DNA of 64,000 bases from Oopsacas minuta (Eukaryota; Porifera; Hexactinellida; Lyssacinosida; Leucopsacidae), in assembly GCA_024704765.1 (NCBI GenBank), contig JAKMXF010000327.1:141360-205359 (forward strand). Reading direction: 5' to 3'. Shown in pieces: positions 47,831-59,414 of the stretch. The notes under the pieces were generated by a model. It was not told where the DNA came from. It ran no database searches and worked only from the letters and a program-made list of their open reading frames with translations. The position numbers and the translations under genes were made by a program. Position 1 is the first letter of the stretch. Every line of letters begins with the position of its first letter.

Positions 47831-50800
47831 ACAATATTTTACCTTCGAAACTCTCGCATTAATTGCATATAAAATCCGTGCATAAGATCCATCCTAGATA
47901 CATAATCCGAACACCAATGTAACTTTCATTCTATGTGTATATAAATTGTTTCAGTTATCTTTTTGATATACTGATCTTGATTACTTTTGTTTTCACTTAA
48001 ACATAATCAATTTAACCATATTTGACTTTACCCTCATTGTTGTTAATATTAGAGAAAGAGATAGATTCAGGGATTCAAAAACCTAATCCAGGTGAAAATG
48101 GCCCGGGATCCCGGGATTGGTACCCCTAGTCATTCGATATGGTTATGACAAAATTTGAGATTGGAATATTACCATATTCCTGAGACATTCCTCTGTTGCG
48201 AGGAAAATTATTCCAAACATATTCGAGTGACCACTCAAACGGCGAGAATCTTTCACAGTAAGTTGTATAATACGTGTCTAAAGTATAATAGATATTAAAC
48301 ATATAATACGTTGTACGTGACATATTTAAAAGTATTAGACGTCTAGGCTAATTTCGAAATAGGAGATTTTACTTTTTGTTTGACTTGGATAAGTCATATT
48401 ATTATCAAATATTATACAAATTGGTCAACTATGCTTAGATTTCTCATTAACAATTCGAGAACTACTGTTTGATGCAAAATATATTTGTAGGAATCAGCCA
48501 AATAGAAGTTACGTCACCAAAGAGTGCCGACTGAAGGTATAATACCTAATAAGTCTTCATTGAAATACGTATTAAACAACATAGCTTTCACTGATTACGA
48601 ATATCGACACCAAAATTCGTTCGATTCAAATTGAATGAGTTATATCCATTAAAACACTTCAAAATGTATCCAAAGAGGCTCACAATACTGAGTGTTGCAT
48701 CACACCCCTTGAACTTCGATCAAGTGGCTCCCCTTCCAAAAGGTTCAAGCTCACCCTAGTGTAACTTTGTATCAAATTTGTTGTTTTGACCCCACTTGTC
48801 ACGGTTTCTGGGCTAACAAGCCTGACTAGGATAACATCAGGGACGAATGCTGGGGCGTAGGAGTAGGTGGGGCCTGGCATAGCCCCAGCAAATTTTATTG
48901 CAGTTTAGCATTGGGAGACTCCCTTAAGTATGGTCAGGGGCGTACCGAGGTGGGCCAAGAGGCGGTCGCCCCGGGCGTCACTCTTGTGGTGCTACACTTT
49001 ATATTCATTTTTCTTACGTTTATTTACGTTTACAATTAATTGGACGCCTTTATATAATATTTTGTAGTCAGTACACCCTCGGTTATCCGAAACATTCGTC
49101 ATCAACATTCAATTTTGGTTTTCGGATAACTGAACTAGTGTATTTTCCGATTTGAAATTCACAGCTCAAGGATATGTGAAAATCATTATTTGTAATTTGG
49201 AATATTTGACTGCATATCTATAATTATATGGGCCTAAATGTTTATACCATTCGAAAACCTAGTACTAAAGTGGTATAAGCTCCCTGTTGAGATAAATTAA
49301 AACAATACAGTAAAACAAGTACGACTATACATCTATTACTAAATATGATGTGATTTTCACCTTTTGCTTTTCTAATATCACATAATTAGAAACTGCTCGA
49401 TAGTTCATTGGGAAAAATTTCAATTACAGATACCTCTCAATATTCCAAATGTTAGAACGTCATCATCCGATCAAACGCAAATTCATCAGCAATTATTTCA
49501 TCATCACTACTGTACAAAAATGAATTTTTTACAATTTCTTAATTATTGAGAAATTTATATACTCTGTTTAATAGCCTACGAAAGATAAGGCATGTAGAAT
49601 GTTTCTTATTGCTTGTACACCCAGAGTTATTCTTGTACAAGCTACGCACGCGCCTCCAGCTGTTGATCATAGGTTTTACGCCCTTCGATGTAGAGTTGAC
49701 TGGGACGAGTTGATATGAACGAGTAGACAAGGTACAAGTTGACAATTGGGACGAATTGATTTATTACGAGTTGAAATAGGTACGTGTTGACTGGCAATCA
49801 GTCCTGGAGGCGACATATTAGTCTTTTCAAAAGGTGTTAGTGTATGTATTTCTTTTCTATCGACTAGTAACTAATCGGGAATATCCACTGAAAAAGAATT
49901 TGGGAGGCTATTGCCCTCAGGAATATGTCATTTTGTGCAGGTGACCGTTATGGAAGGCCGTAAAGCAGGTTAGAATGTATATATATTGTCAATGAAAAAG
50001 TTTAGGCACTGGCTAAAGTGCCAGCAAAGGTAATACAGAATTTCCACTCCCAAAACTACAGCCCTGTATCCAAATAATGTAGAATCACACACACCCGCAG
50101 GGGTGTCGGAAGCTTGTATTTCATGGGGGTATTTAATGATATGAATGCATGAATAATAACACTCAATTTAGTAATTCGAAATCTTACACATGTCCACAAG
50201 GGATAATTGCCGATGTCTCTTGCGATTGTTACTACCAGAGGAACAAGCCATAATTTCAAATTATTCGTAGAGTTGAAAAAGCCACACAAACAAATTAAAT
50301 TCTGCCTAGAAAATGAAAATATAAACTGCATTATATTCATTGCTTATGTACTACTAGTGTAGTTGGTAATCAGCAGCCATGAAACAAATGGAAATTACTT
50401 TTAACAAACTTTGTTGTTAGTAGTAAATTTTACTATACATCTGAGCGGCCAAATATACAACTAGATAATATGAGGATATAACTCCACCAGGCTTCAACCA
50501 ATGACTGGATGTGTGAGGTTTCTGTTGAAAATACTTCCCAACTGGCAACAATATTATAATATGAAAATAACTATACACAAACTATGAAGGGGTGATAATA
50601 CGCACAAGGGGATAAGCCCCCAGCGTAGTTGGTTATTGATTATTTTCGAAAAAGTATCAAGAATGCCGAACCGGGGTGTAAACTATTGTACTTTATATCC
50701 CTCCTAAATTGGCAGAATTTTCTAATAAATTCGAAAATAATTTAATACTCCTCACAATTATAGGGGATTATCGCCCTGTCTAAATCATGGGGGGATGAGT

Positions 50801-51058
50801 ACCCCCATCCCCCACACTTCCGACGCCTCTGCACACCCACCCTAGGCACTATATTGTGTAAATCTCATTCCAACAACTCAAGGTCCACTGCCAAATTTTA
50901 ATAATTTGAACAAAAAATTTAGATTATTCGTATTTAACCTCGAAATGAGAGATTGATTTCTAGCAGATTTGTAGTATGTTGACAATTATGTATTGAATAA
51001 TAATTTATTATAATTTAATCAACAGTTTAAATAAGTGATGCCATAACTTAAAGGATAT
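47831..51058. other. Repeat-rich stretch without recognised gene
   Basis: Contains the 49070-49300 relative of the repeat at 24850 and hAT-like ends (CAGGGGCGTACCGAGG at about 48936; its complement-like GACGCCTCTGC near 50822). The remainder is AT-rich unique-looking sequence. Short minus-strand frames at 48680-48880 and 50056-50340 have no recognisable domain. Confidence 0.4.
49070..49300. repeat. Pogo-like repeat, relative of 24850-25140
   Basis: Begins TACACCCTCGGTTATCCGAA with a nearby inverted TTTTCGGATAACTGAACTAG, then shares the ordered blocks listed for 24850-25140. It is non-coding. Confidence 0.6.
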
Positions 51059-51613
51059 CTAGTTGTGGGTGAGTTGGGCCACATAATCACTTTCACAAGA
51101 GACATATAACGAAGAAGATTCGTATAATAACTGTAATTGAAGTGAAGGGTTAGAAGTAAATGCAGATTTGTAGAGGTAAAAATGAGCGAAGTAGGTAAAA
51201 GTGAAATAGTCAATCACTAAATAGCATTGCTGTGTTGAGAAAAGAGCCGTTGAAAAGGGAATATGAGTGAAGGAATGTCGAGTCAATAAATTTTGAAATA
51301 GCAGTCTAGCTTCTGTAATGTTATCATACGCAGTAAATACACAACATGCGTGAATACGCATAAGAATAGAAACCAGAACAGATATTTGATGAGTTGAATA
51401 GCCTATATCATCAAAATATTCAATAGAGTAAACGCACAAATCCATCAGAATTCGAGATTGTGTACTGTCTGATTTATCAAGAATGGAATATTTGGTAGAA
51501 AATAGATCAAGTAAATCCGTTTCCTCCTTCAAGTTCAAGTCAATCTGATGATTAAGTTGAATAATTTCAAAAATATCACCAGAACTAAGAGTACTAGTTT
51601 CCCATACCAACAT
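51059..51613 (-). CDS. CFAP119 (CCDC189)-like protein
   Basis: An intact 184-codon frame unlike the surrounding transposons. Segments ILMDLCVYSIEYFDDIGYST, SVLVSILMRIH, ARLLFQNLLTRHS, IPFSTALFS and IDYFTFTYFAHFYLYKSAFT follow the order and spacing I associate with the cilia- and flagella-associated protein 119 (CCDC189) family: a helical domain with a PPFS.xLF motif and a Y.xHF.LYK end. Family members occur in motile cilia and sperm flagella. This one is shorter than the vertebrate proteins and lacks their coiled-coil tail. The ATG at 51613 may not be the true start. Identification is from motif memory, without a search. Confidence 0.55.
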   Translation of the reverse strand: MLVWETSTLSSGDIFEIIQLNHQIDLNLKEETDLLDLFSTKYSILDKSDSTQSRILMDLCVYSIEYFDDIGYSTHQISVLVSILMRIHACCVFTAYDNITEARLLFQNLLTRHSFTHIPFSTALFSTQQCYLVIDYFTFTYFAHFYLYKSAFTSNPSLQLQLLYESSSLYVSCESDYVAQLTHN

Positions 51614-52099
51614 ATCAAGTCCAGGATTCGAAGTAATAGAAAATTAGTATAGAATTACCTATTACAAATACTATTACTTTTCAAATGTAATCGTTATTAC
51701 AATTACCATTACACACAGTCTACGAAAATAAAGCCTATTCACGGTATTCAAACATGGAGTATTTCAAGTCTATTAAATTTGACATATAATTTAAATTTTT
51801 ATTGATAAAACAAAATCTGTTCATTTGGCTCGAATAAATGTATTTTTATTGATAGTTAATAATTTACAGAAGCCATATTATCCAACTATTATCAGTTTGA
51901 AATAACGTCATCTGTTTGGTTAAGAGGGCAATTTTTTGTTCAAATGAACCATTTGTAAAAGCCCTGATAAACGATCACTTGTGCGTCTTCGAGTCCAGAA
52001 TAAATATCAAGTGATCTAAGGTTGTTTATGCATAAAATATAAATTTTCTAATTATAAAGTTGTCACGTTATTGAGTTATACTAGATACCCTGGGTGGCA

Positions 52100-52681
52100 C
52101 ATTTTGGACTATATCCACTTTTAACTCGATTGTCGCGAGAGTTTTAGTCAAACCAACCAATATAATATATACACAATTTCCCATACCCTTGTAATGCATG
52201 TGGATATGATTTCGTTAATCGGTGTGACGCAATCCTGAATATGCCCATATTTCGTCATGATTAAGATTACGCAATACTACTTCATGATATCTTCTGAAAT
52301 AAAATACAAGGATCTGGGAAGTTGGGACGAGTGTTATCTTAGCAGCCGATTCAAATCCCCACTCAAACACCTTTTTCTCAAAAAGTATGAGTTCTATTTT
52401 GAAAAGAACCATATCAGTGTCAAGAAGAAAGTTGGTACATTTCATATCATCACTCATAATCGCCAAATTTTGCATGATGAGTAAGCAATTTTGCATTACA
52501 TTTTGGTCGAGGTTTTTTATTAATATCTCCTGAAATAATTGTGATAATAACTTATCATTTTAATCATTTTTACATCTCACTTGGTACATTGTGTATATCC
52601 AATTTGAAACTAATATAATTATTTTTGAAAAAGTTATGAACGCCCGGATTTTACATAGGAATTACATATACGATCAGTTTG
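52100..52681. repeat. Left long terminal inverted repeat of the MULE
   Basis: Complementary to 59415-59860. An accidental frame of about 90 codons is shared with the right arm because the sequences are copies, not because it is a gene. Confidence 0.85.
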
Positions 52682-52930
52682 TACTATCAATAATGAAGTA
52701 TGTATGACATTACAGTGTACGTAAATTTTGATGAGTATTTAGTATCATTTACAATTCTATAGTTCCAATTCTATTGTGGTTTTAGATAATAATTAGAAGA
52801 TATTTGAAATATAATAAATAACACAACACCATTGTCATGACAGTTATCATACATTATACAAAACATTACTTTTTGAATAGAAAAGAGTAAACAAATCGAA
52901 AAGTATTACAAGATACTAATTAACCAGATA

Positions 52931-54266
52931 CAGGGGCATTCAATATATACTAATCATCCTATATTTTTAATGTAATAGCAGTTCTAAGCTTGTATTTCTC
53001 AGTGCAATTATATAGAACCATATTTCAACTTTCTAACAAAACTTAGAGAGAGTTGATCACTTAATTATTTCCTAAGTTTCAGTTATTTTTAGAAACCTAC
53101 ATGTTCTCCTTTACATTTTTCATGGGTCCTTGTCCAAATTTTTCGGAACTTGAACAACGAACGTACATCAAATTTCGCACCATTCTCGAAATCTCTCCAA
53201 AGTCTATTCATGACGAGTTGGCAACGATATGTGGAGAAGATACTTTATCGTATTCAACTGTCAGAAGGTGGGTGAGCCAATTTAGGGAAGGTAGGACCTC
53301 TGTCCAAGACGCCCCTCGTCCTGGAGCACCAAAACTGGCGACCAACAATGACAAATTGAGTGAAGTAAAGGAATATGTCGCGTCTTTTCCGCATTCTTCG
53401 GTTGAGGAGGTAGCTAACTATGTTGGCATTTCAACGGGAAGTGCACACATAATTCTGAAGGCGGATTTAGAACTGAGGAAGGTCCAAGTGCGATGGGTAC
53501 CACATTGCTTAACTTTTCCACAAAAGGCCGCGAGACTCCAAATGGCTAAGGAAAACCTTGAAATTTATGAAGGAAGTGACCCTAGGCGGTTATTAGAGAT
53601 AGTAACAGGAGATGAAACATGGATACAATTCAAACCACTGATCAGAAAGCAAGATGGCACGGTATGGCTAAAGAAGGGAGAGGTTCCTCCAGCTGTTTGT
53701 GTGTCCGACTTCCGTGACCCGAAGGTCTTGTACTGCATATTTTTCGATGGCCCAGGTCCTGTAGCCCAAATCCCTGTTCCAAAAGGTCAGACACTCACAG
53801 GACAATTTTACGCAGATGTGGTGTTGCCTGAGGTCGAAAAACATTATCTTAAGCGTCGTCCAAAGACCGGAACTCGTGGTCTCAAAATTTTCCACGATGA
53901 TGCTAAACCGCATAAATCTTTGGCTGTAAGGCAAAAAATTAAAGATATGGGTATGCACGAAGTTCCACATCCACCTTACTCCCCTGATATAGCCCCATGT
54001 GACTTCTGGCTGTTTAGAAAACTCAAAGATAACGTCTCCGGATGCGAATTTGAGGATCGGCTCAGCCTCAGTCGGGCAATTTACAGATGCCTTGAAGTCA
54101 TTCCCAAGGATGAGTACAGAAAGACAGTTGAAAATTGGATTAAAAGGCTAAATTCAGTTGTAGCGTATAAAGGAGACTACTTTGAACATTCATAGCAAAA
54201 ACTACCAACTTTACACAAGTATTTATAGTTTTAGATGGTATGATTAGTATTTATTGAATGCCCCTG
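52931..54266. mobile_element. Mariner transposon, apparently intact
   Basis: 1336 bp. Ends CAGGGGCATTCAATATATAC and, on the complement, CAGGGGCATTCAATAAATAC differ at one position, continue into TAATCAT on both sides, and are flanked by TA (52929-52930 and 54267-54268). One uninterrupted transposase frame lies inside. The element sits within the large MULE, between its left inverted repeat and the OTU coding region, so it arrived later. Confidence 0.97.
53101..54195 (+). CDS. Mariner transposase, full-length
   Basis: A DNA transposase that cuts at the inverted ends and inserts at TA. The 364-codon frame is uninterrupted. An N-terminal paired HTH region spans about 14-125 (SELEQRTYIKFRTILEISPK, YSTVRRWVSQFREGRTS, VGISTGSAHIIL), then WVPHCLT at 132-138. 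The catalytic triad is Asp171 (GDETW), Asp266 (HDDAKPH) and Asp301 (APCDFWLF), with 34 residues between the last two, the classic mariner DD34D. YSPDIAP at 293-299 is the conserved loop. The true start may be the Met at residue 8, which gives a family-typical length near 357. No stop, shift or missing catalytic residue was found. Confidence 0.95.
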   Translation: MFSFTFFMGPCPNFSELEQRTYIKFRTILEISPKSIHDELATICGEDTLSYSTVRRWVSQFREGRTSVQDAPRPGAPKLATNNDKLSEVKEYVASFPHSSVEEVANYVGISTGSAHIILKADLELRKVQVRWVPHCLTFPQKAARLQMAKENLEIYEGSDPRRLLEIVTGDETWIQFKPLIRKQDGTVWLKKGEVPPAVCVSDFRDPKVLYCIFFDGPGPVAQIPVPKGQTLTGQFYADVVLPEVEKHYLKRRPKTGTRGLKIFHDDAKPHKSLAVRQKIKDMGMHEVPHPPYSPDIAPCDFWLFRKLKDNVSGCEFEDRLSLSRAIYRCLEVIPKDEYRKTVENWIKRLNSVVAYKGDYFEHS

Positions 54267-54894
54267 TATTATAGTTTGTCTGTCTATCTTTTCTGTATTG
54301 AACTGATTGATGAACTAATGAGAAATACTGATCGAATTTCCCTTGTCTATTAGAACAGGCTAAACCTAAAACAGGTGGTACTATTTATGCAAAATCTTTA
54401 CAGCTATATAAGGAAGATTAACAAATGTCTTGATCAGATAAGATTTGAAGAGACGATCAACACTTCGATTTGTAATTATCAATGCCAGAATGGTAAGAGA
54501 ATCGAGAGTTAACTCCAGGACATGGGTCTCCAAATGAATGCTCCAAAAATAGATAATAACTTCTTTCTGATTCAAATTTGTACAAATTATAAAATAAATG
54601 TTAGTAAGAGAGATTTGCAGATATAATTCATAGATTGATTAAGATAATTGTAAGGATAAGAATATAGATTTTCATGTTCATTGTTTACTTTACTATGAAT
54701 ATATCTCCCAGAACTTTACATATTGGTGTTGTGTTAGTTGCCAAATCCTGCGTAATATAATCCAGCTTTTAAACGTATCTTGGTTAGAGGAAAGGTCATA
54801 AAATAGTTCCATATAATCCAACTGTCGATACATATACGTATATACATACATTTGTGATTTTTGTCGCAATCAATTTACATATTTAGATGAGATC

Positions 54895-54985
54895 TCACAA
54901 AATATTCAAGATTCATTTATACAAAATATTTATTGATAGAATTACTCACAAAATATTCAAGTTCCATTTATACAAAATATTTATT
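54895..54985. repeat. Tandem duplication of about 50 bp
   Basis: Two near-identical units (CTCACAAAATATTCAAG ... TTTATACAAAATATTTATTG) lie in direct tandem just beyond the OTU coding end. Confidence 0.8.
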
Positions 54986-55029
54986 GTTTCACTAATAATT
55001 TTGTTGGTAAATATATAATTTTCGCTGCC

Positions 55030-57182
55030 ATAAATTGAAACCAATGATTGGGTTGCTTTTAATAATAAATTAGAGATAGTATGGGCTGGTAATGATTACT
55101 TAAATTCTGAATATATAAACCATTTGAAGTTGGCTCCTTTAATAATTGATCAAAACTTGATCCATTACCTGAAAACCCAGCCCAACGAGTTCCAGGAGCC
55201 CAAAAACACCCAAATATCTATATTAAATAACAACGAAGTTGCAAATACCTCTAAGTCAGTAGCCCATTTCCCAACCATATTCATCCCTATTTTATTTACC
55301 CAATCCTGAATATTCCTAAAATTACTTTGAGTATAAACATACTTAGTATACAAAAACGCATTACAACTCGCACTTAATTTACCAACCATGTTTTCAACGA
55401 TAATTTCCCGTAATTCTTATGATAGGGTTTACTACCTGTTATTAGATAAGAAATTGTAGAAAAATAACAGTTTCCATCACCTGATATTGTTTCTGTTGTT
55501 CCGGGATTATATACATATAATCCTTCACCATTATCAATTAAATTATCTAAAGAATAGACAATCTGATTACTATAATGTAGTTTCCATTTCTTACAGGTAG
55601 CAATTTGCCATTCAACGTGTGGTGGACGAAAGCTTGGTATAATATATCGTATTATACTTGACTCTACCAATTCTTCATCAGTAATTATTGACGCAGTCTT
55701 AATTTCTGGTGATTTGCAAATCATACGTAAAGTAGACAACTTCTGACGCTTAATAGGGATTAATTTATCTTTTACGATAGTTTTATCTCTATTAAATTGA
55801 GGAAATTCATATGTTTTCGACTTCAAATAGCCACAATGCTGTTTCTTTTTCCTGGACCATTCTTCATTACATTTTTCTTCTGAAATATCTCTTATTCGCT
55901 TACGACCTTTAAAAAATTTATCAGCTCTGGGATGAAAAGTAAAATTGAAAGCGGAAATTCTACTAGTTATACCGGGATATAATACTCTAATGAAATCTCC
56001 AGGCCTCAAATTTGATTTCGAATTCAAAATATCTAATTTAACTATACGCATCCAGTTCTCTACAATGGCGTTACTATAATACGAATAATTATTTCCAACT
56101 GAAAGACTGTGGGGGCCTAATATAATACCACTCCATAATGGCAGAATAGGTAAGTAGTAAGTTAAAATATATTCTATAAGGCTAGGATAATAGCAAGGAT
56201 TCGAATCAAATGTTTTGGTGTGATTATTGTTGATAGCATTTTCACATTGTTTACTTATATATGCAAAATGTTTACCAAAGGGAGATCTGTCTCTTAGGGT
56301 CTTACCGTCCTTAATATCGATGGGATCATTATCACAATCCTCATCATATAAACTTTCATTTGTATCATCTAAATCAGAATAACTGTCACTAATATAATAC
56401 TCTAATGTCTTAATATTGCTTAATACATGTTCATTCATATATTTACTCTTAAACACATAACACAAGGAAGTAAACACACAACTTATTTGAGTAATATTAG
56501 TACAACGCACCAGATATCCAAAGGAATACAAAAACAACTTTCTCACTTCTTTTTTTAACTTAAATTTCCTATTAATGTGAAAGCCAATACCATGCATTAT
56601 ATGGGCAGAACATAAATGGAGAATCAATTTTAATTCTAGTTCCTGATTGGCAGAATTTGTATCTACTCTATTCCAACATTTATCAAGATATGTATCGATG
56701 TCACATTTAAGAAAAGCATTACACACACTATGAATTAACGCCCAGCTGAAATCTATCTCAACTTGTCCTATGTTAATATTATAACCTAATATTTTCTTTG
56801 TATCAAGATACCATTTGTGTAGAAAATAACTAATCTCAGCGCTAGTATGACCAGAACTGATCATCTCTGCCAGAGGTACGGGACTGGTAGAACAAGTTGG
56901 ATGTTGTGCTGTGAGAGCATAATAAAATACTTTGTGCTGGGAAGGTTCAATCTTTCGAATGATTGAGCCAGTAGCATCTAAGTGAAGAATTATGCTTTTA
57001 TCTTTAAAACATTTTAATATTTTAATTTGGTCTTCAGTATATAAATGAATAATAAAGGGGTTATGTCCTAATGACTGAATGTACCCTCTAACATTACTAC
57101 CCACTATAACATTCCGATAATACTGTTGTAAACTAATCAATTCACTCCAATTATCATTAGAGAACCTCTGTAAACTTGACAA
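55030..57182 (-). pseudogene. MULE transposase core fused to an OTU-like protease domain
   Basis: The main frame (57182-55374) has no ATG at its 5' end (a stop precedes TTG), so it must continue from the upstream frame by an intron or broken sequence. The DDE core shows LHLDATGSII (first Asp), VEIDFSWALIHS (second Asp), CSAHIMHGIGFH (the C..H motif) and AIVENWMRIVKLD (Glu). The C-terminal part begins an OTU cysteine-protease-like domain with SGDGNCYFSTISYLI, where Cys is the likely nucleophile. After a frame change near 55380 it continues with KWATDLEVFATSLLFNIDIW, and after another near 55170 with YIQNLSNHYQPI, matching the end of OTU domains. OTU enzymes remove ubiquitin. The shifts suggest decay, though introns cannot be excluded. 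Confidence 0.75.
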
Positions 57183-57225
57183 TCAAATTTTGCCTTCCTT
57201 AATACAGCAGCGCTTTTAATTTTAT

Positions 57226-58725
57226 TTAGATTGCCGAAATTAAGCCTAAATTTCTATTTTCTGTAGACTCGAATTGGTTATAGAAATATTTACTTACAGA
57301 TGTGTTTGCTATTTGTGTTGCTACTTTTAACCTAATAGAATTACACAATTTTCTTGCGTAAACAATATTATTATCTAAATGTTCATCAGATAAAATACCA
57401 GAAACTATGTAATTCACGATAATACAATCATTAGTGTGACTTTCGAGAGGATTCTTATTAATAATGAATGTAAAAGTAAAACAATTGCGAAATTTACACT
57501 CTGCATTTGCTCTAAAAAAACAAATGTTCAGTTTTCTACTTTTAGATTTGTTTATTTTGTGGTATTTAAAACAAAGTACACAATGAAATATTCCTTCCAA
57601 TTTGGAATTAAATAAGTTAGTCCAATCTTTTGAAAGTATAACACGATCACCCACGATTCTAGTAATATTTTCCCATTCTATAAAGTTAAGTAAAAAGCTA
57701 CCCGTACTTTGTTCCATAGTGCTGGATTCGTCAATGATTACCTCATTCAGAATATCACCATCACCTAGGGTTGGGACAAGTAACACATGATTAACGTTAT
57801 ATTTATCGATGACAACACTAGTTTCTGAGTGACCAATATCAAGTGCAAGTTTAGATAACATGTTTGGATGTGAATCAACTAACAACGGAATTTTTGAAGA
57901 GTTAACCGTGCCTAGTTTTTCTGATAGAGTTGAATGAAATGAAAATATTAGATCCATATTTTCTCGAATTGATAAAGCAAAGTTAAGAAATTCCTCGAGT
58001 TGTGCAACTGTGATAATGAGATAAGCACTTCCAAACAAATCCAAAATTCGACAGTTGATGTTGCCAACTAATATCCATGCTTCTAATAAGCAACTATCTC
58101 TCTTAACAAGCCTGAAGTTTCTTAGGTGCTCATATAAAAACTCATTAAATTTTTTGAACTCCTCATAGATTATCCCATTAATGAGCATGAATTCGCCACT
58201 AATGCGAGGACATTCTGACCCTAAAAATTTCAGTGCGTCTAACCATAGAAGATTATCACAATCAATGTACGTCCAAAAGAGGGTATCGGTGACCTCAGTC
58301 TGAGGAGGAGAAGAAGACAGGGTACTCTTCAAACTATATAGTTCAGGTTGTTCGCAACCAGATGCCAATAAGCCTAATAATTTGCTATTTGACACTTCCC
58401 GCTCCAAGCTATCTACACTAAAATCTGTGTCTAATTGACTACTACTAATATTACTAGGATCTAAACTATTAACATAAATACTATCTGAATCTAACCTGGT
58501 GCTAACGTGTTCTACAGCCAACTGGAATATATCAGTACCGGAATCGCTATTCAACTTACGGCTATTACCTTCCATACTTTGTTTTATATGATACTGAAAA
58601 TGATTGCGATTTAGTTTCCATTTTAAGTAGAGAGGAGCACGAGTGTTTGGCTTATTCTTATTGAATATGAGAATGGATAACTTTCCCCATACTGACTTCG
58701 CCCTTCGCTTGTCTCCGTTATCCAA
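57226..58725 (-). CDS. N-terminal part of the MULE protein
   Basis: A 499-codon open frame directly upstream of, and on the same strand as, the transposase core. Its last third carries a zinc-binding pattern typical of animal MULE transposases: HCVLCFKYHK, then FFRANAECKFRNCFTFTFII, then a Leu/Ile-rich helix with VATQIANTSVSKYFYNQF. The first 300 residues are unrecognised. Between this frame and the core (57182) an intermediate stretch in a third frame (NLNKIKSAAVLRKAKFD) looks coding, so the intact protein probably crossed this gap. That means either two small indels or splicing here. Confidence 0.6.
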   Translation of the reverse strand: MDNGDKRRAKSVWGKLSILIFNKNKPNTRAPLYLKWKLNRNHFQYHIKQSMEGNSRKLNSDSGTDIFQLAVEHVSTRLDSDSIYVNSLDPSNISSSQLDTDFSVDSLEREVSNSKLLGLLASGCEQPELYSLKSTLSSSPPQTEVTDTLFWTYIDCDNLLWLDALKFLGSECPRISGEFMLINGIIYEEFKKFNEFLYEHLRNFRLVKRDSCLLEAWILVGNINCRILDLFGSAYLIITVAQLEEFLNFALSIRENMDLIFSFHSTLSEKLGTVNSSKIPLLVDSHPNMLSKLALDIGHSETSVVIDKYNVNHVLLVPTLGDGDILNEVIIDESSTMEQSTGSFLLNFIEWENITRIVGDRVILSKDWTNLFNSKLEGIFHCVLCFKYHKINKSKSRKLNICFFRANAECKFRNCFTFTFIINKNPLESHTNDCIIVNYIVSGILSDEHLDNNIVYARKLCNSIRLKVATQIANTSVSKYFYNQFESTENRNLGLISAI

Positions 58726-58867
58726 GGCTGCCTTAAGTTTATCAAATCATTCTAGCCCAGTTGGGTAATTGCAGTTACAAATTGTTCCAGAGATGTCATG
58801 GTTGGAAGTAAGAACACAATCTATGCCAAAAAGAACGACTAATATTCTGGCACATTTTGCATATAAC

Positions 58868-59054
58868 TACAGTTAACTCTCCTTATATCGGAAACAAGGA
58901 ACCGCAATAATCACTTCTATATACGCGGATTTCAATATAACCGATGACATTTATGTTTTTTAACGATTTGTGACTATATTTGTATAATCTCAGACTTCGA
59001 TATAGCGAGGATTTCTAATTATCCATGTTCGATATACCGGGAGTTGACTGTGTA
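58868..59054. repeat. Pogo/Tc1-like MITE inside the MULE
   Basis: Ends CAGTTAACTCTCCTTATATC and, on the complement, CAGTCAACTCCCGGTATATC are inverted repeats flanked by TA. It is closely related in its ends to the MITE at 5891-6068. It lies between the MULE coding start and its right inverted repeat. Confidence 0.75.
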
Positions 59055-59414
59055 ACATTACAAAATTAATTAAGAAAGATACTCACATGATTGAAATGAA
59101 ATGAATTTAGTAGGACGGTTCTGTGAGGAAAATTTGTGGAAGAAATGAAGTTGAAATAAAATAAAGTTGAAGAATATCAAAAGTATTAAGGTTGTGAAAA
59201 ACGAAATAAATCAATTACAGTGTTACAAATGCTTGTTGATTGATATTACATTCTTAATTTAATACTAAGTTCAAAAATCTAAACTGACATAACTGGTCCT
59301 AATAATTGAGAAGGAATACATTTGACCTCAAGAATTTAGTCATCATAAGTAAATTTACACTAAGAATATTCAAGTAATCAATACATAGCTACAAAGCATA
59401 CAAATCATCAAGCA

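Noticed and set aside
52215-52496. Apparent conserved small gene shared with 59600-59911
   Set aside because: The two frames are identical because they lie in the two inverted arms of the MULE. Shared sequence reflects element copying, not selection on a protein.
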